Source: Caryophanales bacterium UBA4691
GTDB lineage: Bacteria > Bacillota_I > Bacilli_A > RFN20 > CAG-826
Assembly: GCA_002404865.1 (NCBI GenBank)
Contig: DHKP01000015.1
Span: 33,473-97,472, forward strand
Direction of reading: 5' to 3'
DNA: 64,000 nucleotides
Shown one piece after another: positions 1 through 8,818 of the stretch. How positions within the stretch are numbered: the first letter of the stretch is position 1; each line of letters opens with the position of its first letter. The translations under genes and the position numbers were made by a program. The notes beneath the pieces were generated by a model. The model was not told where the DNA came from, ran no database searches, and worked only from the letters and a program-made list of their open reading frames with translations.

Positions 1-240
1 GCCGGCACCGAGGCTGGCGTCATCAACCGCTTCGAGGCGATTCCGATTGTCGCGCGCGGCACTTCCAGCCTAACGGGCTTAAAGATCGAAAACGCGACGG
101 AGAGCTACATCAACCTCGTCGGCTATGGCGGAATCCGCTTCATGAAGTTCAACTACAATAACGGTGAATGGAGGAATTTCGTGAATAGCCAAAACCAAGA
201 TCTTTCTAACATTTACATCTCATATCAAAACGAAGATTAA
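1..240 (+). CDS. oppA: Peptide ABC transporter substrate-binding protein, C-terminal end (partial)
   Basis: The first 80 codons of the window are open in frame and end at TAA (238-240); the 5' part lies outside the window. The 79 residues include a glycine/aromatic-rich stretch (GYGGIRFMKFNYNNGEW) but carry no diagnostic motif. The assignment rests on position: the next four genes are oppB, oppC, oppD and oppF, and the binding protein is normally first in such operons. The protein would capture extracellular oligopeptides and deliver them to OppBC. Its identity as OppA is an inference from synteny; reading frame and end are seen directly. Confidence 0.7.
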   Translation, partial: AGTEAGVINRFEAIPIVARGTSSLTGLKIENATESYINLVGYGGIRFMKFNYNNGEWRNFVNSQNQDLSNIYISYQNED

Positions 241-258
241 TTGCTTCGATTGGTATTC

Positions 259-293
259 ATTTGGATAGGCGCTAAAAAGGCGTCTATCCAAAT
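259..293 (+). promoter_or_regulatory. Intercistronic hairpin between oppA and oppB
   Basis: Positions 259-272 and 280-293 form a 14-bp stem with one G-U pair and a 7-nt loop. It is followed by AATATTTG rather than a T run, so it is more likely a leaky terminator or an mRNA-stabilising/processing element. Such a structure would leave more message for the binding protein than for the membrane and ATPase subunits. The stem is seen; the function is inferred. Confidence 0.6.
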
Positions 294-316
294 ATTTGTA
301 AGAAGGGAAAAGCAAA

Positions 317-1336
317 ATGAGGCAAACAAAACAAACACTTCTTTATATCCTTCAACGTGTGATCCTCATGATTTTCACGTTCCTAGTTATCTTTTTCCTT
401 TGCTTTATCATGATTCGACTACTTCCGATCACCAATGATAGCGGTTTAAAAGACCCGGAAGTTTTCTATATGAGTCTAGTAAATCAAGGGCGAATGAGGA
501 AACTCCCAAACGGGCAATACGAGACAATCCCCGTATTCGAGCAACTTGGAAATTGGATTGTGGCATTTTTCAATCCGAACAATCAATCGAAATGGGGCTA
601 TAGCTACAAGGTCGAATGGCTCTCTACCCCTCCTGAAGTTTTGTTTAAGCGCATGACGCCGACCATTTTGATTAATCTCTATAGCATCATCATCAGCGTT
701 CCTCTTGGAATTGCTCTTGGTATTTATATGGCATTACGCAAAAACAAATGGGATGACCATGTCTTAAATATCGTGGTTATGCTTTTCATTTCCATCCCTT
801 CTTTCGTATTTGCTTTCTTGCTTCAAAACTATTTTGGCTACGTTTGGAAAGTCCTTCCACCGATGGTTTATGACTATAGCCTCTACCCTGGAGGATGGAG
901 CAACCCAGAAGTATTCAAATCAATGATTCTTCCGATTCTAGCGATGTCATTTGGTTCCATAGCGGGATTTGCCCGTTATACTCGTGCTGAGCTAACGGAA
1001 GTCCTCACGAGTGACTTTATGTTACTTGCTAGAACGAAAGGCTTAACGAAGACGCAAGCGACCGTTCGTCACGCTTTCCGCAATAGCCTTGTCCCAATCT
1101 TCCCAATGATTTTAGGAACGATTATCGGCATTCTTAGCGGCTCAATGATCATCGAAAACATCTTCAGCGTCCCTGGAGTGGGTGGCTTATATCTTGAATC
1201 CATCCAAAAACGCGACTACGACGTTTTCCAATTCGTCTCGATGTTCTACATCTTGATTGGACTTGTTGGTAGCTTAGTCGTAGACGTTTCATATGGCTTA
1301 GTTGATCCACGCATTCGTATGGGAGGTAAAAAATAA
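317..1336 (+). CDS. oppB: Oligopeptide ABC transporter permease OppB
   Basis: A 339-residue integral membrane protein that would form half of the peptide-import channel. A membrane segment lies at about residues 10-36, followed by an external loop to about residue 105 and several more hydrophobic helices. The cytoplasmic EAA loop that docks on the ATPase is recognisable from about residue 224 (AELTEVLTSDFMLLARTKGL). Length is close to the usual 300-340. The ATG at 317 is preceded by AGAAGGG. The stop overlaps the first base of oppC, and oppC's ribosome binding site (GGGAGG, about 1320) lies inside oppB, so the two are translationally linked. Confidence 0.95.
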   Translation: MRQTKQTLLYILQRVILMIFTFLVIFFLCFIMIRLLPITNDSGLKDPEVFYMSLVNQGRMRKLPNGQYETIPVFEQLGNWIVAFFNPNNQSKWGYSYKVEWLSTPPEVLFKRMTPTILINLYSIIISVPLGIALGIYMALRKNKWDDHVLNIVVMLFISIPSFVFAFLLQNYFGYVWKVLPPMVYDYSLYPGGWSNPEVFKSMILPILAMSFGSIAGFARYTRAELTEVLTSDFMLLARTKGLTKTQATVRHAFRNSLVPIFPMILGTIIGILSGSMIIENIFSVPGVGGLYLESIQKRDYDVFQFVSMFYILIGLVGSLVVDVSYGLVDPRIRMGGKK

Positions 1337-3015
1337 TGGAACAGAATCAAATGAAAACGACAAACGAATCCATTATGGATGTCTCCAAATTGGATAAGTC
1401 TCTATTCCAAGAACTCCCTGATCACGCAAGTCTTCATGACCAAGCCTTTGAGACAAAACCGGTTTCTTATCTTCGCGATTGCTTCAACCGCTTTGCCAAA
1501 AACAAAGCGTCTATCGTTGCAGCAATCATTATTTTGCTAATCGCTTTATTTGCAATTATTGTTCCATTAGCCTCACCAAAAGCGCATGTCTCTACGAAAG
1601 ATTTCCCCGATGGCTACGAGGATACGAACTTTAAGTACGCTCTCCCCTATAACCCGATGTTCAAAGGCAGCGGTTTCTGGGATGGGACGGAAGTGAAATC
1701 CTATAGTGAAGCAGATTATCTTATCAAAAAGAACGATGACTCTAACCATAAGCCATTCGTGAAATTAGAATCGACGACCGTGACCCAAGTCGGAGCAATC
1801 AAAACCACGACTTATAACGTGAGAATCGATTCTTATGCCGTCGGCTGCAAAATCGTGAAAGTCACACCTGAAGTGTACAATAATCTCGTTGCTTACGACA
1901 AAGAACAACCGGAGGGAAGCAAAATCCTCCATCCTCTTGTCGATAGCGAAACTTATATCGCTCGCTATAAAGAGGAACTACAAAACGATGGCGCTAGCGA
2001 AAACATCATCAATAACATCATCGACCAAGTGCAGATGTACTATAACCAAAACCCAAATTGTTATTACGAAGTCATCGCAAAACGTTCTGGGAAAGAAAAA
2101 CCATACACTTGGAATCAAAATAACATTGTCCCTGTGACAGAAGGCAAAGGTCACGATAGAACGTTTAAAGAAATCTATCAAAAAGACGCTGATGGCAATT
2201 ACGTATATGGCAAAATCGAAAACGGCGAATATACGATTCGTGTCGATTATTTTGATTATTTCACCTACAAAAACGGCTTCAAACCATATTACTTCTTCGG
2301 CGCAAATGACCAAGGGAAAGACATCTTCCTCCGTTTAGCGGAAGGCACTAGATTCTCCTTATTACTAGGTATCGTCATTAGTGCGATCAATTTCATTATC
2401 GGCTTAATCTGGGGCGCAATTTCTGGATATTATGGCGGGACGGTGGATTTAGTGATGGAACGCATCACCGATATCATCGCCAATATCCCCTCGATTATCA
2501 TCTTGACGATATGCTCCATCCAGTTCGTGAATAACCTTGAACTCAAAAACGCCTTGGGCGAAGCAGGGATTATCATTCTTTCCTTCCTCATCGCTTTCGT
2601 CTATTCAGGATGGACTGGCGTAGCTTCTACGACCCGTATGCAATTCTATCGCTTCAAGGGCCAAGAATATGTTTTAGCGAGTAGAACGCTCGGCGCAAAG
2701 GACTCGCGATTAATCTTTAGGCATATCTTGCCTAACGCGATTGGAACGCTTGTCACTTCTAGCGTTTTAATGATTCCAAGCGTTATCTTCAGCGAATCTA
2801 GCCTGTCTTATTTAGGCATTATCAATTTCTCGACAAGCGGCTTATCCTCAATCGGCACTCTTCTTAACGAAGGGCAAAGCGCGGGTTTAAAGACCTATCC
2901 GCACGTGCTTCTTTTCCCCTGCATCATCATTTCCTTACTTATGATTTGCTTTAATCTATTTGGAAACGGCTTGCGTGATGCCTTCAATACGTCTTTGAAA
3001 GGAGCGGATGAATAA
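1336..3015 (+). CDS. oppC: Oligopeptide ABC transporter permease OppC with large extracellular insertion
   Basis: The second permease of the Opp importer, 559 residues against about 300 in classical OppC. It has an N-terminal cytoplasmic tail, a first membrane segment at about residues 59-80, then about 240 hydrophilic, Lys/Asp/Tyr-rich residues before the conserved part resumes at about residue 322 (GANDQGKDIFLRL). The remaining helices and the EAA loop (RTLGAKDSRLIFRHILPNA) follow. With the first helix running inside to outside, the insertion sits outside the membrane, where it could touch OppA or the substrate. Large loops at this place are a feature I associate with Mollicutes. The stop overlaps the oppD start by one base. 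Confidence 0.94.
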   Translation: MEQNQMKTTNESIMDVSKLDKSLFQELPDHASLHDQAFETKPVSYLRDCFNRFAKNKASIVAAIIILLIALFAIIVPLASPKAHVSTKDFPDGYEDTNFKYALPYNPMFKGSGFWDGTEVKSYSEADYLIKKNDDSNHKPFVKLESTTVTQVGAIKTTTYNVRIDSYAVGCKIVKVTPEVYNNLVAYDKEQPEGSKILHPLVDSETYIARYKEELQNDGASENIINNIIDQVQMYYNQNPNCYYEVIAKRSGKEKPYTWNQNNIVPVTEGKGHDRTFKEIYQKDADGNYVYGKIENGEYTIRVDYFDYFTYKNGFKPYYFFGANDQGKDIFLRLAEGTRFSLLLGIVISAINFIIGLIWGAISGYYGGTVDLVMERITDIIANIPSIIILTICSIQFVNNLELKNALGEAGIIILSFLIAFVYSGWTGVASTTRMQFYRFKGQEYVLASRTLGAKDSRLIFRHILPNAIGTLVTSSVLMIPSVIFSESSLSYLGIINFSTSGLSSIGTLLNEGQSAGLKTYPHVLLFPCIIISLLMICFNLFGNGLRDAFNTSLKGADE

Positions 3016-4976
3016 TGAGCATAGAAAATAATAAAATCCTCGAAGTGAAAGACCTTCGTATCTCCTTCCGCACCAACGGAGGCACCGTAAAGGCAGTACG
3101 TGGGATTTCCTTTGACTTATATAAAGGAAGGACGCTCGCGATCGTTGGGGAATCTGGCTCTGGGAAAAGCGTTACCTCCAAAGCGATTTTAGGAATCTTG
3201 GCGAATAACAAAATCATTGAAGGCGGCCAAATCCTTTATGATGGACAAGATTTGCTCAAAATCGACGAAGAGCATTTCCATAAAATCAGAGGCGTTAAGA
3301 TTTCAATGATCTTCCAAGACCCTCTTTCTAGCCTTAACCCAATCATGATTGTGGGGAAACAGCTTACCGAAGCCATCGAATTAAAGCATAAAGCCGATGT
3401 CAAAGAGGCCAAAAAAGACCTTGCTAGGTTTAATCACGCGTTAATTCTTGCAGATAAGCTAATAGGAAAGGAATTACGCCAAAAAAGCGATGAAGCCTAT
3501 CCTACTCGTTCCACAAAATATCTTTCCGTTTTGGAAAAAGCACGCGACAAATGCCTATCTTTGTTCTCTTCTAAGAAAGAGAAGCCCATTACGGAAAAGA
3601 AGGAATATAACATCAATGATTACCTCCCTCTATTCGAGAAAGCTGCCGAGCTCGATTGCAAAGAACGCGCAAAAGCAATCGAATTAGTCTTACCGAAATT
3701 AAAGAGAATCCTCACGGAAGAATTTGGAAAAGAAAACATCTCCATCGAGGCGATCTATCTTTCGCTCAAAGCCTTAGCAAAAGAGACGAAACGCTGCGTC
3801 CTCCATATGGCTAACGCAAGCGATAACATCGTCGAAGTCTTCCCAACCGTCAACAAGAACCACCTAGATACTTATCGCGATAGCAAAAAGAACATGGCTA
3901 AGCAAACCAAAGCCATGGAAAAATATCACGTAAATGACTTCTATTCTCTCCCGCCTAGCGAAAGAGCGAAGCTCCCTGAAATCATCTTAAGCGTAGAAAA
4001 TCAAATCGCTTCCTACAAAAAGGATCTCGAAGAGCTTATCGCTCATTTAGAGAATCTCCTCAAATTGGATGATGATTACGTTAAATCCTACGCAAAAGAG
4101 GCCCTAAACGTTTACGAAGAGGCTTTGAAAATCCGCGCTTCAAAGCTCACAAAGCACGAAGCGAAAGAAAAAGCCATCAAGATGCTAGGAGAGGTCGGAA
4201 TCGATGAGCCTGAACGCCGCTATAAGCAATACCCATTCGAATTATCGGGCGGAATGAGGCAACGTATCGTCATCGCGATTGCTCTATGTTCCTCCCCAGA
4301 AGTGCTCATTTGCGATGAGCCCACTACCGCGCTAGACGTCACCATCCAAGCGCAAATCCTCGAGCTCATCAATAAGCTCAAGGCGGAACGCAACTTATCC
4401 ATCGTCTTCATCACCCATGACTTAGGGGTCGTTGCCAATATGGCAGACGACATCGCTGTCATGTATGCGGGCAAAATCGTAGAATATGGCACCGCTAAAG
4501 AAATCTTCTACGATCCTCGTCACCCTTACACTTGGGCGTTGCTCGGATCAATGCCGGATTTAAATACCAAAGAAGAACTTAATGCGATCCCTGGCACTCC
4601 TCCCAATATGCTTCTCCCTCCAAAAGGAGATGCCTTCGCGGCTAGAAATGAGCACGCTTTAAAGATAGACGAATTAGAGCAACCCCCGTTCTTCGAAGTG
4701 TCGAAAACCCATTTCGCGGCGACTTGGAATTTGCATCCAAACGCTAGAGACCTTCACGCTCCGGATGTCGTTATCGCGCGTATCAAAGACGCCTTAATGA
4801 AACACCCTGAAGCAACTCCGCTCCCTGATAATTACAAGAACTCGATTCTTAACGATATCAAGGCAAAACCCGTTCCAGCGGAAAAAGAGGAGAAGCCAGT
4901 TGCAAAAGCGGCAAAAAGCGTTAAGACGACAAAAGCCAAAAAAGAACCAAAGAAGGAGGTAAAGCATGGAAAATAA
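3015..4976 (+). CDS. oppD: Oligopeptide ABC transporter ATP-binding protein OppD with inserted helical domain
   Basis: ATPase subunit of the Opp importer, 653 residues against about 330-350 normally. Walker A is GESGSGKS at 45-52, the Q-loop is FQDP at 100-103, the ABC signature LSGG at 410-413 and Walker B D434-E435. About 255 charged, mostly helical residues are inserted between the Q-loop region and the signature (roughly 125-380). The C-terminal oligopeptide-type extension (HPYTWALLGSMP) is followed by a Lys/Ala/Pro-rich tail. Insertions at this location occur in mycoplasma OppD. SD is AAAGGAG; the 3' end overlaps oppF by 11 bases. Confidence 0.95.
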   Translation: MSIENNKILEVKDLRISFRTNGGTVKAVRGISFDLYKGRTLAIVGESGSGKSVTSKAILGILANNKIIEGGQILYDGQDLLKIDEEHFHKIRGVKISMIFQDPLSSLNPIMIVGKQLTEAIELKHKADVKEAKKDLARFNHALILADKLIGKELRQKSDEAYPTRSTKYLSVLEKARDKCLSLFSSKKEKPITEKKEYNINDYLPLFEKAAELDCKERAKAIELVLPKLKRILTEEFGKENISIEAIYLSLKALAKETKRCVLHMANASDNIVEVFPTVNKNHLDTYRDSKKNMAKQTKAMEKYHVNDFYSLPPSERAKLPEIILSVENQIASYKKDLEELIAHLENLLKLDDDYVKSYAKEALNVYEEALKIRASKLTKHEAKEKAIKMLGEVGIDEPERRYKQYPFELSGGMRQRIVIAIALCSSPEVLICDEPTTALDVTIQAQILELINKLKAERNLSIVFITHDLGVVANMADDIAVMYAGKIVEYGTAKEIFYDPRHPYTWALLGSMPDLNTKEELNAIPGTPPNMLLPPKGDAFAARNEHALKIDELEQPPFFEVSKTHFAATWNLHPNARDLHAPDVVIARIKDALMKHPEATPLPDNYKNSILNDIKAKPVPAEKEEKPVAKAAKSVKTTKAKKEPKKEVKHGK

Positions 4977-6432
4977 AGATGCAAAAGCATTGCACAAAAG
5001 CTTCGATTACGAAAATGCTAAGCCTCTGCTCGAGGTTTCTCACCTTAAGCAATACTTCCGCTTTTCCGGCGGACCAATCGGCGGCTCAAAATACTTAAAA
5101 GCCGTTCACGACGTTTCCTTTAAAGTCTACAAAGGCGAAGTCTTCGGACTTGTGGGAGAATCAGGGTGCGGAAAGACCACAACAGGCCGCTCCATCATGA
5201 AGCTCTATGACATCACTAGCGGCGATGTATGGCTAGATGGCATCCGCATCAGTGCCGGTACCCGTTGGAACGAAAAAGAAATCAAGTGGACGAATATCCG
5301 CGCCAAAGACGCGGTAAAAACCCTCCGCTTTGAAGAAAAAGAAAACCTCAAAACTCTTCTTTCTTCCTATGAATCCAAGTGGGAGAAAAAAGACTTAAAG
5401 GGCATCCGTCACGAGCTCGAAGACGAAACGGTTGAATTCTATCAAGAGAAAAAAGCGCTTCTAGACGATTACGACAAGAAAAACGCAATTCTAGAAGAGC
5501 AAATCAAAGAGAAAATCGCGGAAGCGAAAAAGATTTGCGACGAGCAAGTCGAAAAAATCAAAGAGGCGAAACGCGATAACCGCAACTATAACAAAAACAT
5601 TGCTCTAGCCGCCTTAAAAGAAGTCGAAGAGAAATACAAAGATTTCCTCCTTTCTATTCAAAACAAAAAGGAAGAAGAACTCTCCAATTCCGAAAAAGAG
5701 ACGCTCAGTAACTACAAGGAGGAAAAGCGAAAAGCGAAGCACGCGAATCTTGCTAACAAAGTCCAAATGATTTTCCAAGATCCTATCGCTTCGCTTAACC
5801 CCCGTATGACGGTGCGCAATATCATCGCCGAAGGGTTAATCATCCAAGGTTGTCACGATAAGCAATTTATCAATGAAGAAGTTGCGCGTGTCCTAAAGCT
5901 AGTCGGGCTCGTCCCAGAGCACGCTAACCGCTACCCTCACGAATTCTCAGGGGGTCAGCGCCAACGCATTGGTATCGCTAGAGCGGTCATTATGAACCCT
6001 GAGCTTATCGTCGCGGATGAACCGGTCAGTGCCCTAGATGTATCCGTCCAAGCACAAGTCATTAACCTACTTAACGAATTAAGAAACAACTTAGGTTTAA
6101 CGATTATCTTCATCGCCCATAACTTAAGCGTCGTCAAATACTTCTGCGATAGAATCGCCGTAATGTATTTCGGGAACCTCGTAGAAGTCGCTACTAGCGA
6201 TGAACTCTTTCTCCATCCGCTCCATCCTTACACCCGTAGTCTTCTTAGTGCCGTCCCTTGCCCTGACCCAGTCACGGAAGCCTCGCGCACTAGGATCGTC
6301 TATAATCCAGCCAAAGACCACGACTATTCTAAGCAAGGTCCGACGTTCCGAGAAATCGTGCCAGGGCACTACGTTAGATGTAATGACGAAGAGGCGGAGC
6401 GCTACTTAAAAGAGCTGAAGGAGAAAAAATGA
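4966..6432 (+). CDS. oppF: Oligopeptide ABC transporter ATP-binding protein OppF with coiled-coil insertion
   Basis: The second ATPase of the Opp importer, 488 residues against about 310-330. Walker A GESGCGKTT is at 64-72, the Q-loop FQDP from 270, the signature SGGQ at 328-331 and Walker B D351-E352, followed by the H-loop in FIAHNLS. Between Walker A and the Q-loop (about residues 95-260) is a strongly charged Lys/Glu-rich stretch predicted by eye to be coiled coil. OppF therefore carries its insertion before the Q-loop while OppD carries it after. SD GGAGG precedes the ATG; the TGA stop overlaps the next ATG (ATGA), which shows TGA is a stop codon here. Confidence 0.95.
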   Translation: MENKDAKALHKSFDYENAKPLLEVSHLKQYFRFSGGPIGGSKYLKAVHDVSFKVYKGEVFGLVGESGCGKTTTGRSIMKLYDITSGDVWLDGIRISAGTRWNEKEIKWTNIRAKDAVKTLRFEEKENLKTLLSSYESKWEKKDLKGIRHELEDETVEFYQEKKALLDDYDKKNAILEEQIKEKIAEAKKICDEQVEKIKEAKRDNRNYNKNIALAALKEVEEKYKDFLLSIQNKKEEELSNSEKETLSNYKEEKRKAKHANLANKVQMIFQDPIASLNPRMTVRNIIAEGLIIQGCHDKQFINEEVARVLKLVGLVPEHANRYPHEFSGGQRQRIGIARAVIMNPELIVADEPVSALDVSVQAQVINLLNELRNNLGLTIIFIAHNLSVVKYFCDRIAVMYFGNLVEVATSDELFLHPLHPYTRSLLSAVPCPDPVTEASRTRIVYNPAKDHDYSKQGPTFREIVPGHYVRCNDEEAERYLKELKEKK

Positions 6433-6893
6433 AAGAAGAAAAGAAAGAGCTTAGTCAAGAAACAAAGAGCCCTTTCTTCTCGAAAATATTCTGGATTGAA
6501 TTTGTCATCAGTTTCTTTGTAGGGCTAATTGTTGGGACAATTATCGTTCTTACCGAATACTATGCCCAAAAAGGAAGTGGCTATCACATCAATCCTTATG
6601 CGATTGCGCTTGATGCCTTCGGAATATCTGGATTATTGCTACTACTTCTTTATCTCCTCAATTACTTTGCGACACTCGGGGCATTTGACGCCCTTACTTA
6701 CGCCGTACTACTCGTCCTTAACGTTGCCTTCCGTCCCTCTTATAAAAAGCACGGATTCCCAGCAACCTATTACGACTACAAACTCAAAAAGGCGAGCAAA
6801 GAAAGGAAACCGATCCATTCTATCTTGCTTGTAGCGATTCTCTTTCTAATCGTAGCGATAATCTTGCTTATCCTCTACGAAATCAATAAATAG
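6429..6893 (+). CDS. Small membrane protein of unknown function in the opp operon
   Basis: A 154-residue protein whose ATG overlaps the oppF stop (ATGA), with AAGGAG just upstream, so it is translationally coupled to the transporter. I see three hydrophobic segments: about residues 20-45, 53-80 (isoleucine/leucine rich) and 128-150, with basic cytoplasmic-type loops and a charged N-terminus. I do not recognise a family. Its placement between oppF and a secreted protease, within one apparent transcript, suggests a role connected with peptide uptake or with assembly of the system, but that is inference from context only. Confidence 0.75.
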   Translation: MKEEKKELSQETKSPFFSKIFWIEFVISFFVGLIVGTIIVLTEYYAQKGSGYHINPYAIALDAFGISGLLLLLLYLLNYFATLGAFDALTYAVLLVLNVAFRPSYKKHGFPATYYDYKLKKASKERKPIHSILLVAILFLIVAIILLILYEINK

Positions 6894-6911
6894 CAAAGAA
6901 AGGAAATATTT

Positions 6912-8612
6912 ATGAAAAAGAAAAAATTATTACTCACAACCAGCGTTATTTTGTTACCGCTCCTCGCTTCTTGCGGCGATACCCCTAACGAAAACGTAAT
7001 CACAAACGATGATTTAGCAAAAGGCGTTACCACCTATAAAGACAAAAGTGGCGCGGAAAAGCAACTTAACCGCAACACCCTTTATACCAATGCCGGAACC
7101 CCACACGTTGAAAGCCATCCAACGAATGGGAAGAAGCAAAAATTACTCGTTGCCCCAATCAAGTTCACGAAAGATCGTACCGATGACAAAGATACCATCA
7201 ATGCGGATGACGCTCTTTACGAGAATATTCGGCTTGCTTTCAATGGGACAAAAGAGGAAATGGCGGGCAAAGGCTTCACAAGCGTCAGCGAATTCTATGA
7301 AGAATCTTCCTATGGGAAAGGGGCTTTCGATGCGGTTTTGCTTCCTAGTTGGGTAGATTTAGGGATGACCGCAAAAGAATTTAGAGAAAAATCTGGCGGT
7401 AATGGCGGAGTCTATGCGAGCAATTTGGTTCGTGATTGGTACATCAAAGAATATGATAAAACAAACCACGGCTCACTAGGAGCGGACGCTGAACCTATCA
7501 CCTATTTTGATAGCGATAACGATGGCTTTATCGATCTCATGTGGAACGTTTACGCTTATCCTTATGATAACAATACGTCTAGTGACAATATGTTTTGGTG
7601 GGCCTATGTCACTTATACAGGAAATAAACCAAACAAGGCAGCTCCGACCGTACAAACATTAGGCTGGGCAAGCACAAACTTCATGAAATCTAGTTGCGAC
7701 CCCCACACCTTCATTCATGAAACTGGTCATACGCTTGGGCTCGATGACTATTATGACTACAATAAGACTTGGAAACCGATGGCAAGTGTTGACTATATGG
7801 ACCAAAACCTCGGCGACCACAATAGCTTCAGCAAATTCCAATACGGCTGGGTGAATCCATGGGTCCTCAAAGAAGAAGACCTTATTGGTGGAAAAACAGC
7901 GGAAATCACCCTTGGTGATGCCGTAACGACAGGCGATTGCTTAGTCTTAGCGTCCCCAAATTACAACATGACAGCCTTTGACGAATATTTCATGGTCGAA
8001 CTCGTCGGGCCATATGGATTAGCCAAAAACGATTACCTAAATGGCTATGAAGGTACAACTGGCTTCACCGCTCCTGGGGTCCGCGTGCTCCACGTTGACG
8101 CGAGAGCCCAAGGTTCTGCTGGTCCTAGCGCTGACCGCCTTACGAGAGATTTTCTCACTGCAGATGATGTTGGCCAAAACGCAAAGGATCTTCGTATTGG
8201 CAATAGCTATCTAGGGCGTCAAGGATTAACAATCGATGGCGACTTCTATCCAATCAAAAACGGCAATAGTGTCATTAAAAGAAGTTTCAGCGAAGTATCG
8301 ATGATGATGTCAAGCGGCTGGACAAGTGGGAATAGCTGGATGAATAGTACCTCTTATAACGCCAAAAACGATGCCTTATTCACCACAAACCATACCTTCA
8401 CTTTGACCGGGGAAAATAATGCGCTCGCCAAAGAATTCATGCCAAGCCAATCCAATCTTTGGAACAAGTCCAAAGTCGTAAAAAGCGGGAATGGCGAGAA
8501 TCAGAAGTACACAATCGACGAATCGATCACCTGCAACTTCAAGATGAGGGTCGGGAAGATCGAAACGACCGATACTGGCGCTAAAGTCACGCTTAAAATC
8601 ACTTTGGCCTAA
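6912..8612 (+). CDS. Secreted M6-type zinc metalloprotease lipoprotein
   Basis: A 566-residue lipoprotein: signal peptide with lipobox LLASC, lipidated Cys21. The zinc-binding motif HETGHTLGLDDYYD starts at H269 (H269, E270, H273), matching the HExxHxxGxxD pattern of M6 peptidases (immune-inhibitor-A-like). A DSDNDGFID calcium-type loop lies at 200-208. The C-terminal half is beta-rich and Asn/Ser-rich. The protein would cut proteins or peptides at the cell surface. It follows the opp genes by 18 bases, with AAAGGAAA as ribosome binding site, and a terminator lies 12 bases after its stop, so it appears to be the last gene of the opp operon, feeding peptides to the importer. Confidence 0.9.
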   Translation: MKKKKLLLTTSVILLPLLASCGDTPNENVITNDDLAKGVTTYKDKSGAEKQLNRNTLYTNAGTPHVESHPTNGKKQKLLVAPIKFTKDRTDDKDTINADDALYENIRLAFNGTKEEMAGKGFTSVSEFYEESSYGKGAFDAVLLPSWVDLGMTAKEFREKSGGNGGVYASNLVRDWYIKEYDKTNHGSLGADAEPITYFDSDNDGFIDLMWNVYAYPYDNNTSSDNMFWWAYVTYTGNKPNKAAPTVQTLGWASTNFMKSSCDPHTFIHETGHTLGLDDYYDYNKTWKPMASVDYMDQNLGDHNSFSKFQYGWVNPWVLKEEDLIGGKTAEITLGDAVTTGDCLVLASPNYNMTAFDEYFMVELVGPYGLAKNDYLNGYEGTTGFTAPGVRVLHVDARAQGSAGPSADRLTRDFLTADDVGQNAKDLRIGNSYLGRQGLTIDGDFYPIKNGNSVIKRSFSEVSMMMSSGWTSGNSWMNSTSYNAKNDALFTTNHTFTLTGENNALAKEFMPSQSNLWNKSKVVKSGNGENQKYTIDESITCNFKMRVGKIETTDTGAKVTLKITLA

Positions 8613-8624
8613 TTGATAAAAGTT

Positions 8625-8658
8625 AAAGCAAGGAAATCGCTCCTTGCTTTTTCTTTTT
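8625..8658 (+). terminator. Rho-independent terminator of the opp/M6 operon
   Basis: AAAGCAAGGA (8625-8634) pairs perfectly with TCCTTGCTTT (8641-8650) around a 6-nt loop, followed by TTCTTTTT. Confidence 0.92.
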
Positions 8659-8768
8659 AAGTGGAGGGAACAAAATCTTCGAATATAGAAGAAAACCGCC
8701 GTTATAAAATCATTCGGAAAGCAAAATTCTTGATAGAAAAGGAGGGAACCTTTGTTTTTCTTTCAACG

Positions 8769-8800
8769 AAAAAAGGACCTAGTTTATTCACTAGATCCTT
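8769..8800 (-). terminator. Rho-independent terminator of the InlB-repeat lipoprotein gene
   Basis: On the minus strand AAGGATCTAGT pairs with ACTAGGTCCTT around a 6-nt loop, followed by a T run. It lies 18 bases beyond the stop of the gene at 8819-11911. Confidence 0.88.
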
Positions 8801-8818
8801 ATCAAGGTCCAATACTTA

